Shown one piece after another: positions 16,510-25,453 of a stretch of DNA of 34,092 nucleotides (its first letter is position 1; the number at the start of each line of letters is the position of its first letter). The translations under genes were made by a program, and so were the position numbers. Source of the DNA: Gammaproteobacteria bacterium (GTDB taxonomy: Bacteria; Pseudomonadota; Gammaproteobacteria; Pseudomonadales; Pseudohongiellaceae). The stretch is from NCBI GenBank assembly GCA_030645995.1, contig JAUSMU010000109.1:1-34092 (forward strand), in the 5' to 3' direction. The notes below the pieces were generated by a model. The model saw nothing but the letters and a program-made list of their open reading frames with translations, was not told the origin of the DNA and made no database searches.

Positions 16510-17469
16510 TCAGGCGGCTGGGACGCGTTCGAGGATGGTAGTCAGCACCTTGTCTGGAGTGACACCACTGGCCTCAGCCTCGAAACTGAGCAAGATACGG
16601 TGACGCAACACGTCGAAGAAGACGGCTTGAATGTCGTCCGGGCTGACGAAGTCCTTGCCGTGAATCCAGGCATGAGCGCGCGAGCAACGATCAAGAGAGA
16701 TTGTGCCACGCGGGCTGGCACCGTATTCGAGCCAGGAAGCCAGATCGTCACCGTACAGAGCAGGGTGCCGGGTCGCCATGATCAACTGAATGATGTATTC
16801 CTCGACGGCAGGTGCCATGTGCATGGCGAGAATTTCCTGTCGTGCGGCAAACAGAATTTCCTGACTGATGACGCGTGGTGCTTCTGGCACCTTGTTCTGT
16901 GCCTCGTTGCGAACCAGTTGCAGAATTCGGCGTTCCGCCTCTGTGGAGGGGTAGCCAATGGAGACGTGCATCAGGAAGCGGTCGAGTTGTGCTTCTGGCA
17001 GAGGGTAGGTACCTTCCTGCTCGATAGGGTTTTGAGTTGCCATCACGAGAAACAGAGGGGGCAGTTGGAACGATTCACGACCCACGCTGACTTGATGCTC
17101 GGCCATCGCTTCCAGAAGCGCTGACTGTACCTTGGCAGGTGCCCTGTTGATTTCGTCGGCCAGCACCAGGTTATGGAAGATCGGGCCTGGCTGAAAGCGG
17201 AAGGAGCCATCTTCGGGACGGAAGATTTCGGTGCCTGTAATGTCGCTCGGTAACAGGTCGGGGGTAAATTGAATGCGGTGAAAATCTCCTTCAATTGCAC
17301 GCGACAAGTCTTTGATTGCTTTTGTTTTTGCGAGGCCTGGGGCACCTTCCACCAAGAGGTGGCCGTCAGCCAGCAGAGCGATCAGCAAGCGGTCTACCAG
17401 ACGCTCCTGCCCTATGATCTGTTGAGAAAGCCAAGTCTTGAGATCTGTGATTATTGCGTGGTGACTCAT
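16510..17469 (-). CDS. MoxR-family AAA+ ATPase (second copy)
   Basis: The first gene of the minus-strand MoxR/Bat operon encodes a 319-residue AAA+ ATPase. Visible motifs are Walker A EGAPGLAKT (41-49), Walker B VLADEINRAP (102-111), sensor 1 ATQNP (144-148), DRFLMH (163-168) and the sensor 2 region ASPRGT. It probably uses ATP to remodel a target handed over by the DUF58/VWA partners encoded next to it; this comes from family knowledge and not from this sequence. It is clearly divergent from the first MoxR (for example GAPGLAKT against LPGMGKTT), so the copies belong to different MoxR subfamilies and are not a recent duplication. AT-rich sequence precedes the start. Confidence 0.95.
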   Translation of the reverse strand: MSHHAIITDLKTWLSQQIIGQERLVDRLLIALLADGHLLVEGAPGLAKTKAIKDLSRAIEGDFHRIQFTPDLLPSDITGTEIFRPEDGSFRFQPGPIFHNLVLADEINRAPAKVQSALLEAMAEHQVSVGRESFQLPPLFLVMATQNPIEQEGTYPLPEAQLDRFLMHVSIGYPSTEAERRILQLVRNEAQNKVPEAPRVISQEILFAARQEILAMHMAPAVEEYIIQLIMATRHPALYGDDLASWLEYGASPRGTISLDRCSRAHAWIHGKDFVSPDDIQAVFFDVLRHRILLSFEAEASGVTPDKVLTTILERVPAA

Positions 17470-17637
17470 AATTATTTCTCTGGTTCTTATTAGTTAAATG
17501 CTTGATCTACTAGGGCGAAAGTCAGGGATTGTAACTGTTTTACCTGCGATGTCTAGGGACGATTTGTCGCAGAGTGTGGCGCATGGTGCAGGGCTCGCAG
17601 TCCGGGTTTTTGCGCAGACTTGCCGGAGGAATTCCCC

Positions 17638-17643
17638 TATAAT
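17638..17643 (+). promoter_or_regulatory. candidate -10 box for the DUF2835-pyrD-grx group
   Basis: A perfect TATAAT lies 54 bases upstream of the DUF2835 start codon, in the 228-base gap that separates it from the divergent moxR gene. No good -35 hexamer occurs 16-18 bases upstream; TTGCGC at 17610-17615 is 22 bases away. The rest of the gap (17470-17637) holds the AT-rich moxR leader and nothing else I can identify. Confidence 0.45.
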
Positions 17644-17697
17644 CCGGCCTCGACCAGACTCACCCCCAAGGCGGGCAGTGCACCCCCGGAATTTGCC

Positions 17698-17919
17698 ATG
17701 AAACGATTGACACTGGACCTGAATATCTCCGCAGATCAATATCAGATTCTCTATGGAGGGACTGTGCGCGATGTGCAGGCACTCTCCAGGGAAGGATTGC
17801 GCGTACGCTTTCCTGGCCGCATCCTGCAAAAGTTTCTGGACCACAAGGGGATATCCGGCACCTTCGTCATTGAGTTTGACGATTCTCACAAATTCAGAGC
17901 GATAACCAAAATTGTATAG
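17698..17919 (+). CDS. DUF2835 family small protein
   Basis: The 73-residue product matches the DUF2835 pattern: [21 protein letters not shown] at the start, then [19 protein letters not shown] and a short beta-rich end. The family is small, cytoplasmic, found in gammaproteobacteria, and of unknown function. I chose the ATG at 17698 because the family begins about there; an upstream in-frame start at 17620 would place the -10 box inside the gene. The stop codon overlaps the pyrD start region (17912-17919), so the two are probably co-translated. Confidence 0.88.
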   Translation: MKRLTLDLNISADQYQILYGGTVRDVQALSREGLRVRFPGRILQKFLDHKGISGTFVIEFDDSHKFRAITKIV

Positions 17920-18937
17920 CCTGCTGCGTAATCTGCTGTTCTGCCTCCCCGCCGAGGCTTCTCACACACTTACTCTGCCTTTGCTGGATGTGGCTAAAGC
18001 CACAGGACTCATTGGTCTGGTCGCCGGACGTCCGGTAGTCAGTGATCCGGTCTCTGTTATGGGTTTGAAGTTTCCCAACCCCGTGGGCTTGGCAGCGGGA
18101 CTCGACAAGAATGCGGATCACATTGACGCCCTGGCCGCGTTGGGGTTTGGTTTCATTGAAGTCGGTACTCTCACCCCGAGGCCGCAGCCGGGGAATCCGA
18201 AACCTCGCCTGTTTCGCCTGCGTGAGCAGCAGGCGATCATCAATCGCATGGGCTTCAACAACAAGGGTATCGATTATGCGCTCGGCAGTATTACTCGCAG
18301 CCAGTATCGGGGAATCCTCGGGATCAACATCGGCAAGAATTTCGACACGCCGGTGGAGAAGGCTGCCGATGACTATTTGATCGGCATGCGCAAGTGTTAC
18401 AGCCTGGCGAGTTATATCGTCGTCAATCTCTCCTCACCCAACACCCCGGGGCTGCGCAGCCTGCAATTCGGCGATGAGCTGCGCCGCTTGCTCGCGGTGC
18501 TGAAATCTGAGCAGGCGTCTCTCGCAATAAGTCACGGCCGCAAGGTGCCGCTGGCGGTCAAGATTGCTCCCGATCTGGCTGATCATGAGATCGGTCTGAT
18601 TGCGGCTGCCCTGATCGAAAATGACATCGAATGTGTGATTGCCACCAACACTACATTGGATCGTAGCGCGGTGCAGGATAGTCCATTCAAGGATCAGGCG
18701 GGCGGGCTTAGCGGTGCGCCGCTGACGGACAAGTCTACCCATGTAATCAGTGTGTTGGCTGATGCCCTGCAGGGAAAGCTCCCGATTATCGGAGTCGGTG
18801 GAATCATCACGGGCGCCGACGCAGCCGCCAAGATCAGCGCCGGTGCAGCATTGGTGCAGATATATAGTGGCTTTATCTATCGCGGACCGGAATTGATCAG
18901 CGAATCAATTGAGGCAATTGCCAGGCTGCGAAAATGA
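17912..18937 (+). CDS. pyrD: dihydroorotate dehydrogenase (quinone), class 2
   Basis: PyrD oxidises dihydroorotate to orotate at the inner membrane and passes electrons to quinone, the fourth step of pyrimidine synthesis. The 341-residue product has the class 2 N-terminal amphipathic helix ([17 protein letters not shown]). FMN and substrate motifs follow: [35 protein letters not shown] with the class 2 catalytic Ser175, [15 protein letters not shown] and GVGGI. The start is a TTG at 17912 that overlaps the end of the DUF2835 gene; no ATG lies near enough to keep the family N-terminus. The stop overlaps the next gene (ATGA). Confidence 0.95.
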   Translation: MYSLLRNLLFCLPAEASHTLTLPLLDVAKATGLIGLVAGRPVVSDPVSVMGLKFPNPVGLAAGLDKNADHIDALAALGFGFIEVGTLTPRPQPGNPKPRLFRLREQQAIINRMGFNNKGIDYALGSITRSQYRGILGINIGKNFDTPVEKAADDYLIGMRKCYSLASYIVVNLSSPNTPGLRSLQFGDELRRLLAVLKSEQASLAISHGRKVPLAVKIAPDLADHEIGLIAAALIENDIECVIATNTTLDRSAVQDSPFKDQAGGLSGAPLTDKSTHVISVLADALQGKLPIIGVGGIITGADAAAKISAGAALVQIYSGFIYRGPELISESIEAIARLRK

Positions 18938-19218
18938 CAGAGCTGCTGCTCTATGGAACTTCCGGCTGCCATCTTTGCGAACAGGCCGAAGAACTGCTGG
19001 AGCCTGTGCTGGCTCATATCAATGAACAGCTGGTCAATGCCGGGATGGGCGAGGCAGCTGTAATCTTGCGGGCTCTGGAAATTACCGACGATCCTGAACT
19101 CATGCAGCGCTACTCACTGCGTATTCCTGTCATCCGGCTTGCTGAATCAGAAGTCGAGCTGGGTTGGCCGTTTGACGAGTTGCAGGCCTGGGAATTCCTG
19201 CTCACTCAGCTTGAATAG
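18934..19218 (+). CDS. glutaredoxin-like protein (DUF836)
   Basis: This 94-residue protein opens [19 protein letters not shown], a thioredoxin-fold CxxC redox motif at Cys12-Cys15, and has the cis-proline region LRIPVIRL. It fits the glutaredoxin-like DUF836 family, presumed cytoplasmic thiol-disulfide proteins with no firmly assigned substrate. Its ATG overlaps the pyrD stop. The last 72 bases overlap the 3' end of tatD on the opposite strand. Confidence 0.88.
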   Translation: MTELLLYGTSGCHLCEQAEELLEPVLAHINEQLVNAGMGEAAVILRALEITDDPELMQRYSLRIPVIRLAESEVELGWPFDELQAWEFLLTQLE

Positions 19219-20019
19219 GCGTCGGGCATTCTCCGTGGTCTGATGGGCGATTTCCATTGCCGACCGGCCGGTCGTCAATGCGAGTACTCGTAGAACTTCA
19301 GTCAGGTAGGCTGGCTCATTGCGGCGGCTCTTTGGGCGTGGGCGCAAGGTTCTGGGCAGTAAATAGGGGGCGTCGGTCTCCAGCAACAAGCGCTCGGTGG
19401 GGATGTCATGCAGCAGTTCCAGCAAGTGGCTGCCGCGTCTCTCGTCACAGGCCCAGCCGGTAATGCCGATATACATGTCCAGATCCAGATAATCGTAAAG
19501 TTCGTGCTTCTCGCCAGTGAAGCAGTGCACGACACCGCCCGCTCGCAGATCATCACGGCAACTGCGCAGAATCGGAAAGAGTCGCTTATGCGCGTCACGC
19601 TGATGCAGGAACACGGGCTTGTCGATCTCGCAAGCCAGTTGCAGATGCTGCAGAAACACATCTTCTTGAACGGAGCGTGGTGAGAAATCCCGGTTGAAGT
19701 CCAGCCCGGTTTCTCCAACCGCACGCACATTGTCCAGCCTTGCCAGCTCGGCAATGCGGGCAAAGTTGTCCAGGGTGCAGGCTTGCGCCTCGTGCGGGTG
19801 ATAGCCGGCGGTCAGGGACAGGAAGTCGGGATAAGCGGTGGCAATTGTCAGGGCTTTCTCAGTGGAAGGCAGGCTGGTGCCGGTGACCAGCATGTGCACG
19901 ATACCGGCGGCGCGTGCCCGACCGATCACGCTGTCGAGGTCATGATCGAAGGACTCATGGCCCAGATTCGCGCCAATGTCGATAAGCGGCAATGCCTGCG
20001 GAAAATTTCTATCAGTCAT
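19147..20019 (-). CDS. tatD: TatD family metal-dependent DNase
   Basis: TatD is a metal-dependent 3'-5' exonuclease of the amidohydrolase superfamily, implicated in DNA repair and degradation. The 290-residue product has the true-TatD opening LIDIGANLGHESF (not the HxH of YcfH/YjjV relatives), VGETGLDFNRDFS with Glu103, FLHQRDA with His139, VVHCFTG with His165 and LLLETDAPYLLPR with Asp216. I chose the ATG at 20019; a longer frame adds 26 residues that belong to the upstream gene. The start overlaps the EAL-HDOD stop by 8 bases, so they are co-transcribed. About 20 extra C-terminal residues run into the antisense of the glutaredoxin-like gene. Confidence 0.94.
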   Translation of the reverse strand: MTDRNFPQALPLIDIGANLGHESFDHDLDSVIGRARAAGIVHMLVTGTSLPSTEKALTIATAYPDFLSLTAGYHPHEAQACTLDNFARIAELARLDNVRAVGETGLDFNRDFSPRSVQEDVFLQHLQLACEIDKPVFLHQRDAHKRLFPILRSCRDDLRAGGVVHCFTGEKHELYDYLDLDMYIGITGWACDERRGSHLLELLHDIPTERLLLETDAPYLLPRTLRPRPKSRRNEPAYLTEVLRVLALTTGRSAMEIAHQTTENARRLFKLSEQEFPGLQLVKRPTQLDF

Positions 20020-21238
20020 TGCCAACCGCTGTCTGCATCTCTCCCGACCAGCGAATGCTGTCCAGGTAAGCCTTTTCAAATTCCTGCTCGCCCACATTCA
20101 ATTCCTTCAGGCGCTGCCAGTCGATCGCATCCCAGTTTGCTCTCTCGTTGGCGATGACGGATGCCAGGATCAGCCCGATCCTGCCCTGTCCGGTGAGCAG
20201 GCCATCCATCACATCCCGGGACAATGGCATGGTGGTGAGAATGTCCGGGAGCTCCATGTCGAAGAAGGCATCGAGGTTGGAGAGCAGGCCGCTGGTGAAA
20301 TAGGCATCGCTCTCCGCCGGTGAAGCGAAGCGTTCGGCGATCAATTGACACATCTTCGCTCGGGTCATGGTGTGCAATGAGAGAGCGTGCGGCTTGTCGG
20401 CCATGCTGCTGAGTGAAAGCAATGTCGCCCAGCTTTTTACTTGACGCAGCCCGAGCAGGGATACCGCATGTTGCAGTGAAGTGATCTCACGCCGCGCTGA
20501 GAATGCGGCCGAGTTCACCAGACGAATGAGTTTGACGCTGAGTACGGGATCCTTCGCGATGACGCCGGCAATCTCGGCCAGTTCAGCGTCTGGGTTCTGG
20601 ATTTGCGCCAGCAGATTCATGACCACCAGCTTGCTGGCCGGTACCTTGCGACCCTTGATGTGCTCCGGTCTGCTCAGGAAGTAACCTTGAAACAGAGTAA
20701 ATCCCAGCTCCTTGCACGCGTGGAACATCTCGTGCGTCTCGACCTTCTCGGCCAGCAATTGAACCTTGAAAGGTTTGAGTGTCTGCACGTGAGCATGCAA
20801 CGCATTTTGATCGAGCGCGAGGACATCAAGCTTCACGATGTCGGCAATTCTCAGCACTGGGTCCCATCGGGAGTCATAGACGAAGTCGTCGAGCGCGATG
20901 GTGTAACCACTGTCCTTGAGGGCCTGCAGATGACGAATCAATTCATCATCCACCTCGACTGTCTCCAGCACTTCAATAACGTAACGCTTCCTGTCGAATG
21001 GCGGTGGATTGAGAATCAGATTGCGAGTGAAGTTGATGTAGGCGGGGTGATGCTGAACGACCTCCTCTATATCGAGCTCGTTGAATGCATTGAGCATCAC
21101 CTGCGACGTCGCCGAGTCGCCATCCAGGAAGCTCGCTTGATTGTTCATGTCCGAGCGAAACAGGAGTTCGTACGCCGAAATGTTGAGATCCTTGTCGAAA
21201 ATTGGCTGCCTGGCCAGGAGGGTGTGCTGAATGCTCAT
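20012..21238 (-). CDS. EAL-HDOD domain signalling protein
   Basis: The 408-residue product joins an EAL domain (about 1-200) to an HDOD domain (about 195-390, from VPASKLVVMNLLAQI). This is the YuxH/CdgJ-type architecture (COG3434). Such proteins usually control motility or virulence and often lack cyclic-di-GMP hydrolysis. The EAL signature is ELL (AYELLFR, Glu24). Several metal-site residues seem kept (Asn69, Asp117-Asp118 in ALDDF, Lys136, Glu164), but DDFG is DDFV. Activity is therefore uncertain. I chose ATG 21238 because MSIQHTLLARQPIFD is the normal start; a TTG at 21271 would add 11 residues. Confidence 0.92.
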   Translation of the reverse strand: MSIQHTLLARQPIFDKDLNISAYELLFRSDMNNQASFLDGDSATSQVMLNAFNELDIEEVVQHHPAYINFTRNLILNPPPFDRKRYVIEVLETVEVDDELIRHLQALKDSGYTIALDDFVYDSRWDPVLRIADIVKLDVLALDQNALHAHVQTLKPFKVQLLAEKVETHEMFHACKELGFTLFQGYFLSRPEHIKGRKVPASKLVVMNLLAQIQNPDAELAEIAGVIAKDPVLSVKLIRLVNSAAFSARREITSLQHAVSLLGLRQVKSWATLLSLSSMADKPHALSLHTMTRAKMCQLIAERFASPAESDAYFTSGLLSNLDAFFDMELPDILTTMPLSRDVMDGLLTGQGRIGLILASVIANERANWDAIDWQRLKELNVGEQEFEKAYLDSIRWSGEMQTAVGND

Positions 21239-21350
21239 GAAATCGATGGGCTCTTTATTGTGGTTCGGCAATATTGCGGTCCGGCATTGTAACTCAGGTC
21301 GTGGGCATTAACAGGGGCCATCTCGTAGCGCAATAGCCGAATTTCCACGG

Positions 21351-21379
21351 TAGACCTGTGTGATCTAATCCACCATAAT
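21351..21379 (+). promoter_or_regulatory. candidate sigma-70 promoter for ilvE
   Basis: TAGACC at 21351-21356 and CATAAT at 21374-21379 are separated by 17 bases. Four of six -35 bases and five of six -10 bases match consensus. Transcription would start near 21386, giving a leader of about 60 bases before the GTG start. It lies in the divergent gap between the EAL-HDOD gene and ilvE. Confidence 0.45.
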
Positions 21380-21444
21380 AGCCCGCCATTAGTGACCGGG
21401 GTTGCCCTGGTGAGATTAACCAACCGCGATAGTGAAGGTGTGAA

Positions 21445-22494
21445 GTGGGTATAGCAAAGGCAAAGAAAGAGCTCAACTGGGCCGATCTGGGATTCCAGTA
21501 TCGACAGACTGATTTCCGCTTCAGTGCGACGTTTACCGACGGCGTCTGGTCTCAAGGAGAGCTGGTGAGTTCGCCTGTGATTGCCGTGCATGAGGGGGCA
21601 CCCGCCCTTCATTACGCCCAGCAATGTTTCGAGGGCATGAAGGCGCAGACGGCACCGGATGGTCGGGTTCTGCTGTTTCGTCCGGACCTCAACAGCGAGC
21701 GCATGAATCAGGCCGCCGGTCGTCTGCTGATGCCGGAAGTCCCCTATGAATTATTCATGCGCGGAGTGGAGGAGACGGTGCGTGCCAATTACGCATGGAT
21801 TCCTCCTCATGGTTCGGGTGCTTCCCTTTACATCCGTCCAATGTTGATTGGAGTAGGGGAGAATCTTGGCTTGCGAACAGCGAAGAGCTTCGAGTTCCGC
21901 GTGTTCTGTTCACCCGTTGGCCCATACTACAAGAGTGCGGGCATGGCGGTAATTTCCCTGGCAGTATCGGACATCGACCGAGCCGCGCCTGCAGGTACCG
22001 GCGCATTTAAAGTCGGTGCCAATTATGCGGGCGGTCTGCTGGCGACACGTCAGGCGCAGGCACTGGGAGCAAACGAGGCGCTCTATCTGGATTCTGCCAC
22101 GCGAACCTTCATCGACGAGGCTGGATCTGCCAATATCATCGTAGCGATGACGGGCAATCGTCTGGTATCACCAAAGTCCAATGCCATACTGCCGAGCGTG
22201 ACTCGTCGCTCCGTCATGACTCTTGCGGAGCAGTATCTGCACATGCAGGTGGAGAACAGGCCAATCAATCTGCGCGAGGAAATTGCCGAGTTCGAGGAAG
22301 TGGCTGCCTGTGGTACCGCAGCCGTGCTGTCCCCGGTTGGCAAGATCTGGGTCGACGGGCAGTGGCGCAAATTTTACGGTGACGGCGAAAAGGTCGGCCC
22401 CGTGATGCAGAAGGTTTATGACTTGCTGGTCGGTATTCAGCGTGGTGAATTGGCCGATGAAAATAGCTGGACCTATGAGGTCAAGATCGATTGA
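21445..22494 (+). CDS. ilvE: branched-chain amino acid aminotransferase (type II)
   Basis: This PLP enzyme interconverts leucine, isoleucine and valine with their 2-oxo acids, using glutamate/2-oxoglutarate. The 349-residue product is of the longer BCAT class, with HYAQQCFEGMKA, LYIRPMLIG, the PLP lysine Lys189 in GTGAFKVGANYAGGL, and the cofactor-binding FIDEAGSANI with Glu225. The start is a GTG at 21445 with GAAGG just upstream. The gene appears monocistronic, with a candidate promoter upstream and a terminator-like hairpin 38 bases downstream. Confidence 0.95.
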   Translation: MGIAKAKKELNWADLGFQYRQTDFRFSATFTDGVWSQGELVSSPVIAVHEGAPALHYAQQCFEGMKAQTAPDGRVLLFRPDLNSERMNQAAGRLLMPEVPYELFMRGVEETVRANYAWIPPHGSGASLYIRPMLIGVGENLGLRTAKSFEFRVFCSPVGPYYKSAGMAVISLAVSDIDRAAPAGTGAFKVGANYAGGLLATRQAQALGANEALYLDSATRTFIDEAGSANIIVAMTGNRLVSPKSNAILPSVTRRSVMTLAEQYLHMQVENRPINLREEIAEFEEVAACGTAAVLSPVGKIWVDGQWRKFYGDGEKVGPVMQKVYDLLVGIQRGELADENSWTYEVKID

Positions 22495-22531
22495 CGGAGC
22501 GCCTCGCCGAGTTGTTTTGATGGCGAGTTCT

Positions 22532-22562
22532 GCCTGGCTTGCAAGTCTGTGACAAGCCAGGC
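22532..22562 (+). terminator. probable terminator after ilvE
   Basis: GCCTGGCTTG and CAAGCCAGGC form a perfect 10-base-pair stem around an 11-base loop, followed by a pyrimidine-rich CTCTTCCCTT. A smaller inverted repeat CTCGCC/GGCGAG (22503-22508 and 22522-22527) lies just before it. The T-run is weak, so termination strength is uncertain. Confidence 0.7.
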
Positions 22563-22612
22563 CTCTTCCCTTAATCCCCCCACTGCCTGACGTATATCTC
22601 AGCAACAAACGC

Positions 22613-22641
22613 TTGACCCTCAGGCGCCGAGCACTTATATA
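22613..22641 (+). promoter_or_regulatory. candidate sigma-70 promoter for topA
   Basis: TTGACC (22613-22618) and TATATA (22636-22641) are 17 bases apart, with a G+C-rich discriminator (GTCGGC) just downstream. The start point would be near 22648, about 85 bases before the topA ATG. topA promoters are often supercoiling-responsive, but nothing here proves that. Confidence 0.6.
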
Positions 22642-22731
22642 TGTCGGCTCTTTTTTGTCTCGGCAACGCAAAAGGCTTGTGTGCCGGGCCTGCCCAAGAC
22701 TCGCAGCCCTATTCAGGAACCGTTCAAAACA

Positions 22732-25353
22732 ATGAGTAAATCGTTGGTGATAGTGGAGTCGCCCGCCAAGGCGAAGACCATTAACAAGTACCTTGGCAAG
22801 GAGTTTGTCGTCAAATCCAGTGTTGGTCACATCCGTGATCTGCCTGTCAGCGGCAATGGGGCTGCAGTCGACACCAAAGAACGTGCGAAAGCAGCGGCGA
22901 TCACCCGCAAGCTCAGCGCCGATGAAAAACTCGAGCACAAGAAGTCCAAAGCGAAGGGCCAATTGCTTGCACGCATGGGTGTCGATCCCGAGAACGATTG
23001 GCGCGCGCAATACGAAATTCTGCCTGGCAAGGAGAAAGTCGTTGCCGAATTGAAGCGTCTGGCCAAGAGCGCCGACACCATCTATCTCGCAACCGACCTT
23101 GACCGCGAAGGGGAGGCCATTGCCTGGCACCTCAAGGAAGCCATCGGCGGGGACGAGAGCCGCTACAAGCGAGTCGTCTTCAACGAAATCACCAAGAAAG
23201 CGATCAATGAGGCCTTCTCTCATCCAGGCGAGCTGGACATGAAATATGTGCAGGCTCAACAGGCGCGTCGCTTTCTGGATCGCGTAGTGGGTTTCATGGT
23301 GTCGCCGTTGCTGTGGGCTAAAGTTGCTCGCGGCCTGTCGGCGGGGCGTGTGCAGTCAGTTGCTGTCAGGCTGGTGGTGGAGCGCGAGCGCGAGATCCGC
23401 TCCTTTATCCCTGAAGAGTATTGGGAAGTCTTTGCGGATCTCAAAACTGCCAAGCGCGATGAACTGCGCTTTCAGGTGGCGAAGCAAGCGGGGGAGAATT
23501 TCCGGCCTGTTGACAAAGCTGGCACTGAGAAGGCTCTGACAAAGTTGCAGGGTGCTGCTTACGTAGTCAGCAAGCGTGAAGACAAGCCGACATCTTCCAA
23601 GCCCAAAGCGCCCTTGATTACCTCCACGCTGCAACAGGCGGCCAGTACACGCCTCGGTTTCGGTGTAAAGAAAACGATGACACTCGCTCAGCGACTGTAC
23701 GAAGCGGGTTACATCACCTATATGCGTACCGATTCGACGCATCTGAGTGAAGACGCGTTGACGATGTGCCGAGAGTACATCGGCAAGAAATTTGGCAAAA
23801 ACTATCTGCCGGCCGAACCCCAGCGTTATAGCGCCCGCGAAGGAGCCCAGGAGGCGCACGAGGCTATTCGCCCGACCGAGGTCAACACGTCAGCCACCGA
23901 TCTCCAGAATATGGAGCGGGACGCGGAGCGGCTCTATGCCCTGATCTGGCAGCACTTCGTTGCCTGCCAGATGCCACCGGCACAATACCTGAGCAGCCTG
24001 ATTTCCGTGACAGCGGGTGACTTTGAGTTGCGCACCAAGGGCCGCATCATGCAGTTCGATGGCTACATGCGCGTGCTGCCGACCAAGGAAGAGGATGTCG
24101 TTCTCCCGGCCGTAGAAGTTGGAGAGACGCTGGCCCTGCAAAAGCTCGATCCGATCCAGCACTTTACCAAGCCATCACCGCGCTATACCGAGGCGAGTCT
24201 GGTCAAGGAGCTGGAAAAACGTGGCATCGGCCGACCTTCGACCTATGCGGCAATTATCTCCACGATTCAGGAACGCGGTTACGTCAACGTCGAGAACCGC
24301 CGCTTCTACGCACAGAAGATGGGCGACATTGTGGCCGAGCGTCTCATCGAGAGCTTCTCGGATCTCATGGATTACGATTTCACGGCCAAGATGGAAGACG
24401 AGCTGGATCAGGTGGCCGCTGGCAGCCTGGACTGGAAACAAGTGCTCAACAACTTCTATGCCGGATTCTCCAGCCAGCTCGATGTGGCATCTGCAGCTGA
24501 TACGGGCATGCGTGAAAACAAGCCGACGGATACCGACATTCCATGTCCCAAGTGCGGCCGTCACATGCAGATCCGGACGGCATCCACGGGCGTGTTTCTC
24601 GGTTGCTCCGGCTACTCATTGCCGCCCAAGGAACGTTGTAAATCCACCATCAACCTGACGCCAGGTGAAGAAGCCATCAGCACTGATGATGCTGACGAAG
24701 CCGAAGAGGTGGAAAACCAACGCCTGCGTGTGCGCAAGCGGTGCAAACTCTGCAATGCCACGATGGACAGTTATCTGATCGATGACAAGCGCAAGCTGCA
24801 TATCTGCGGCAATAACCCCGATTGCGCGGGTTACGAAGTGGAAGAGGGTGGTTTCAAGATTCGCGGCTATGAAGGCCCGTTGATCGAGTGCGACAAATGT
24901 GGTTCCGACATGCAGCTGAAGACAGGTCGTTTTGGCAAGTACTTCGGATGCACCAATGAGGCCTGCAAGAACACTCGCAAATTGCTGCGCAGTGGTCAGG
25001 CGGCGCCACCCAAGGTGCCGCCAGTCGTCATGCCGGAGCTGCGCTGCGAGAAGGTCGATGACCATTACGTGCTGCGTGACGGTGCCGGTGGTCTGTTCCT
25101 GGCCGCGAGCAAATTCCCCAAAAACCGCGAGACTCGTGCGCCGTTGGTGGCAGAGCTGGTCGCTCACAAGGACGAGCTGGATCCCAAGTATCAGTTCCTG
25201 GTGAGTGCGCCACAGACCGATGCCGTCGGCAACAAGTCAGTTATCCGTTACAGCCGCAAGTCGGCCGAGCAGTATGTGCAGACGGAAGTCGATGGCAAGC
25301 CCACGGGCTGGAAGGCGTTCTACAGGAATGGTCGCTGGGTCGTGGATCAGTAG
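22732..25353 (+). CDS. topA: DNA topoisomerase I (omega protein)
   Basis: TopA relaxes negative supercoils through a transient 5'-phosphotyrosine link. The 873-residue product matches E. coli length. The Toprim domain has [12 protein letters not shown] with Glu9 and the DxDxE acids Asp122, Asp124 and Glu126 (TDLDREGEA). The active tyrosine is Tyr330 in [24 protein letters not shown] and [12 protein letters not shown] are further signatures. Three C-terminal zinc ribbons begin [16 protein letters not shown] and CDKCGSDM, followed by a basic tail ending in WVVDQ. I chose ATG 22732 ([11 protein letters not shown]) with AGGAA at 22715-22719; a GTG at 22681 would add 17 atypical residues. Confidence 0.97.
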   Translation: MSKSLVIVESPAKAKTINKYLGKEFVVKSSVGHIRDLPVSGNGAAVDTKERAKAAAITRKLSADEKLEHKKSKAKGQLLARMGVDPENDWRAQYEILPGKEKVVAELKRLAKSADTIYLATDLDREGEAIAWHLKEAIGGDESRYKRVVFNEITKKAINEAFSHPGELDMKYVQAQQARRFLDRVVGFMVSPLLWAKVARGLSAGRVQSVAVRLVVEREREIRSFIPEEYWEVFADLKTAKRDELRFQVAKQAGENFRPVDKAGTEKALTKLQGAAYVVSKREDKPTSSKPKAPLITSTLQQAASTRLGFGVKKTMTLAQRLYEAGYITYMRTDSTHLSEDALTMCREYIGKKFGKNYLPAEPQRYSAREGAQEAHEAIRPTEVNTSATDLQNMERDAERLYALIWQHFVACQMPPAQYLSSLISVTAGDFELRTKGRIMQFDGYMRVLPTKEEDVVLPAVEVGETLALQKLDPIQHFTKPSPRYTEASLVKELEKRGIGRPSTYAAIISTIQERGYVNVENRRFYAQKMGDIVAERLIESFSDLMDYDFTAKMEDELDQVAAGSLDWKQVLNNFYAGFSSQLDVASAADTGMRENKPTDTDIPCPKCGRHMQIRTASTGVFLGCSGYSLPPKERCKSTINLTPGEEAISTDDADEAEEVENQRLRVRKRCKLCNATMDSYLIDDKRKLHICGNNPDCAGYEVEEGGFKIRGYEGPLIECDKCGSDMQLKTGRFGKYFGCTNEACKNTRKLLRSGQAAPPKVPPVVMPELRCEKVDDHYVLRDGAGGLFLAASKFPKNRETRAPLVAELVAHKDELDPKYQFLVSAPQTDAVGNKSVIRYSRKSAEQYVQTEVDGKPTGWKAFYRNGRWVVDQ

Positions 25354-25387
25354 AGAAGACGGCGCCCTGTGCTGGAAGAGTGGATGG

Positions 25388-25424
25388 CTGGCGGCGATGG
25401 GGAGAGCATCCTCATCGCCGCCAG
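25388..25424. terminator. strong hairpin between convergent topA and lexA
   Basis: CTGGCGGCGATG (25388-25399) and CATCGCCGCCAG (25413-25424) form a perfect 12-base-pair stem with a 13-base loop that can close further through GGA/TCC. It lies 34 bases after the topA stop and 29 bases after the lexA stop on the other strand. A short T-run (GCTTTTGG) follows on the plus side. It probably terminates topA and may block read-through from lexA. Confidence 0.75.
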
Positions 25425-25453
25425 ACGGTCAAAGCTTTTGGGGGATGTCTCGA

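Noticed and set aside
17494-17889. 131-codon minus-strand frame in the moxR/DUF2835 gap
   Set aside because: It overlaps the DUF2835 gene antisense and covers the -10 box; no ribosome-binding site or family similarity was seen.
22168-23259. 363-codon minus-strand open frame over ilvE and topA
   Set aside because: It spans the ilvE terminator, the topA promoter and two well-supported genes; composition is that of a shadow frame.
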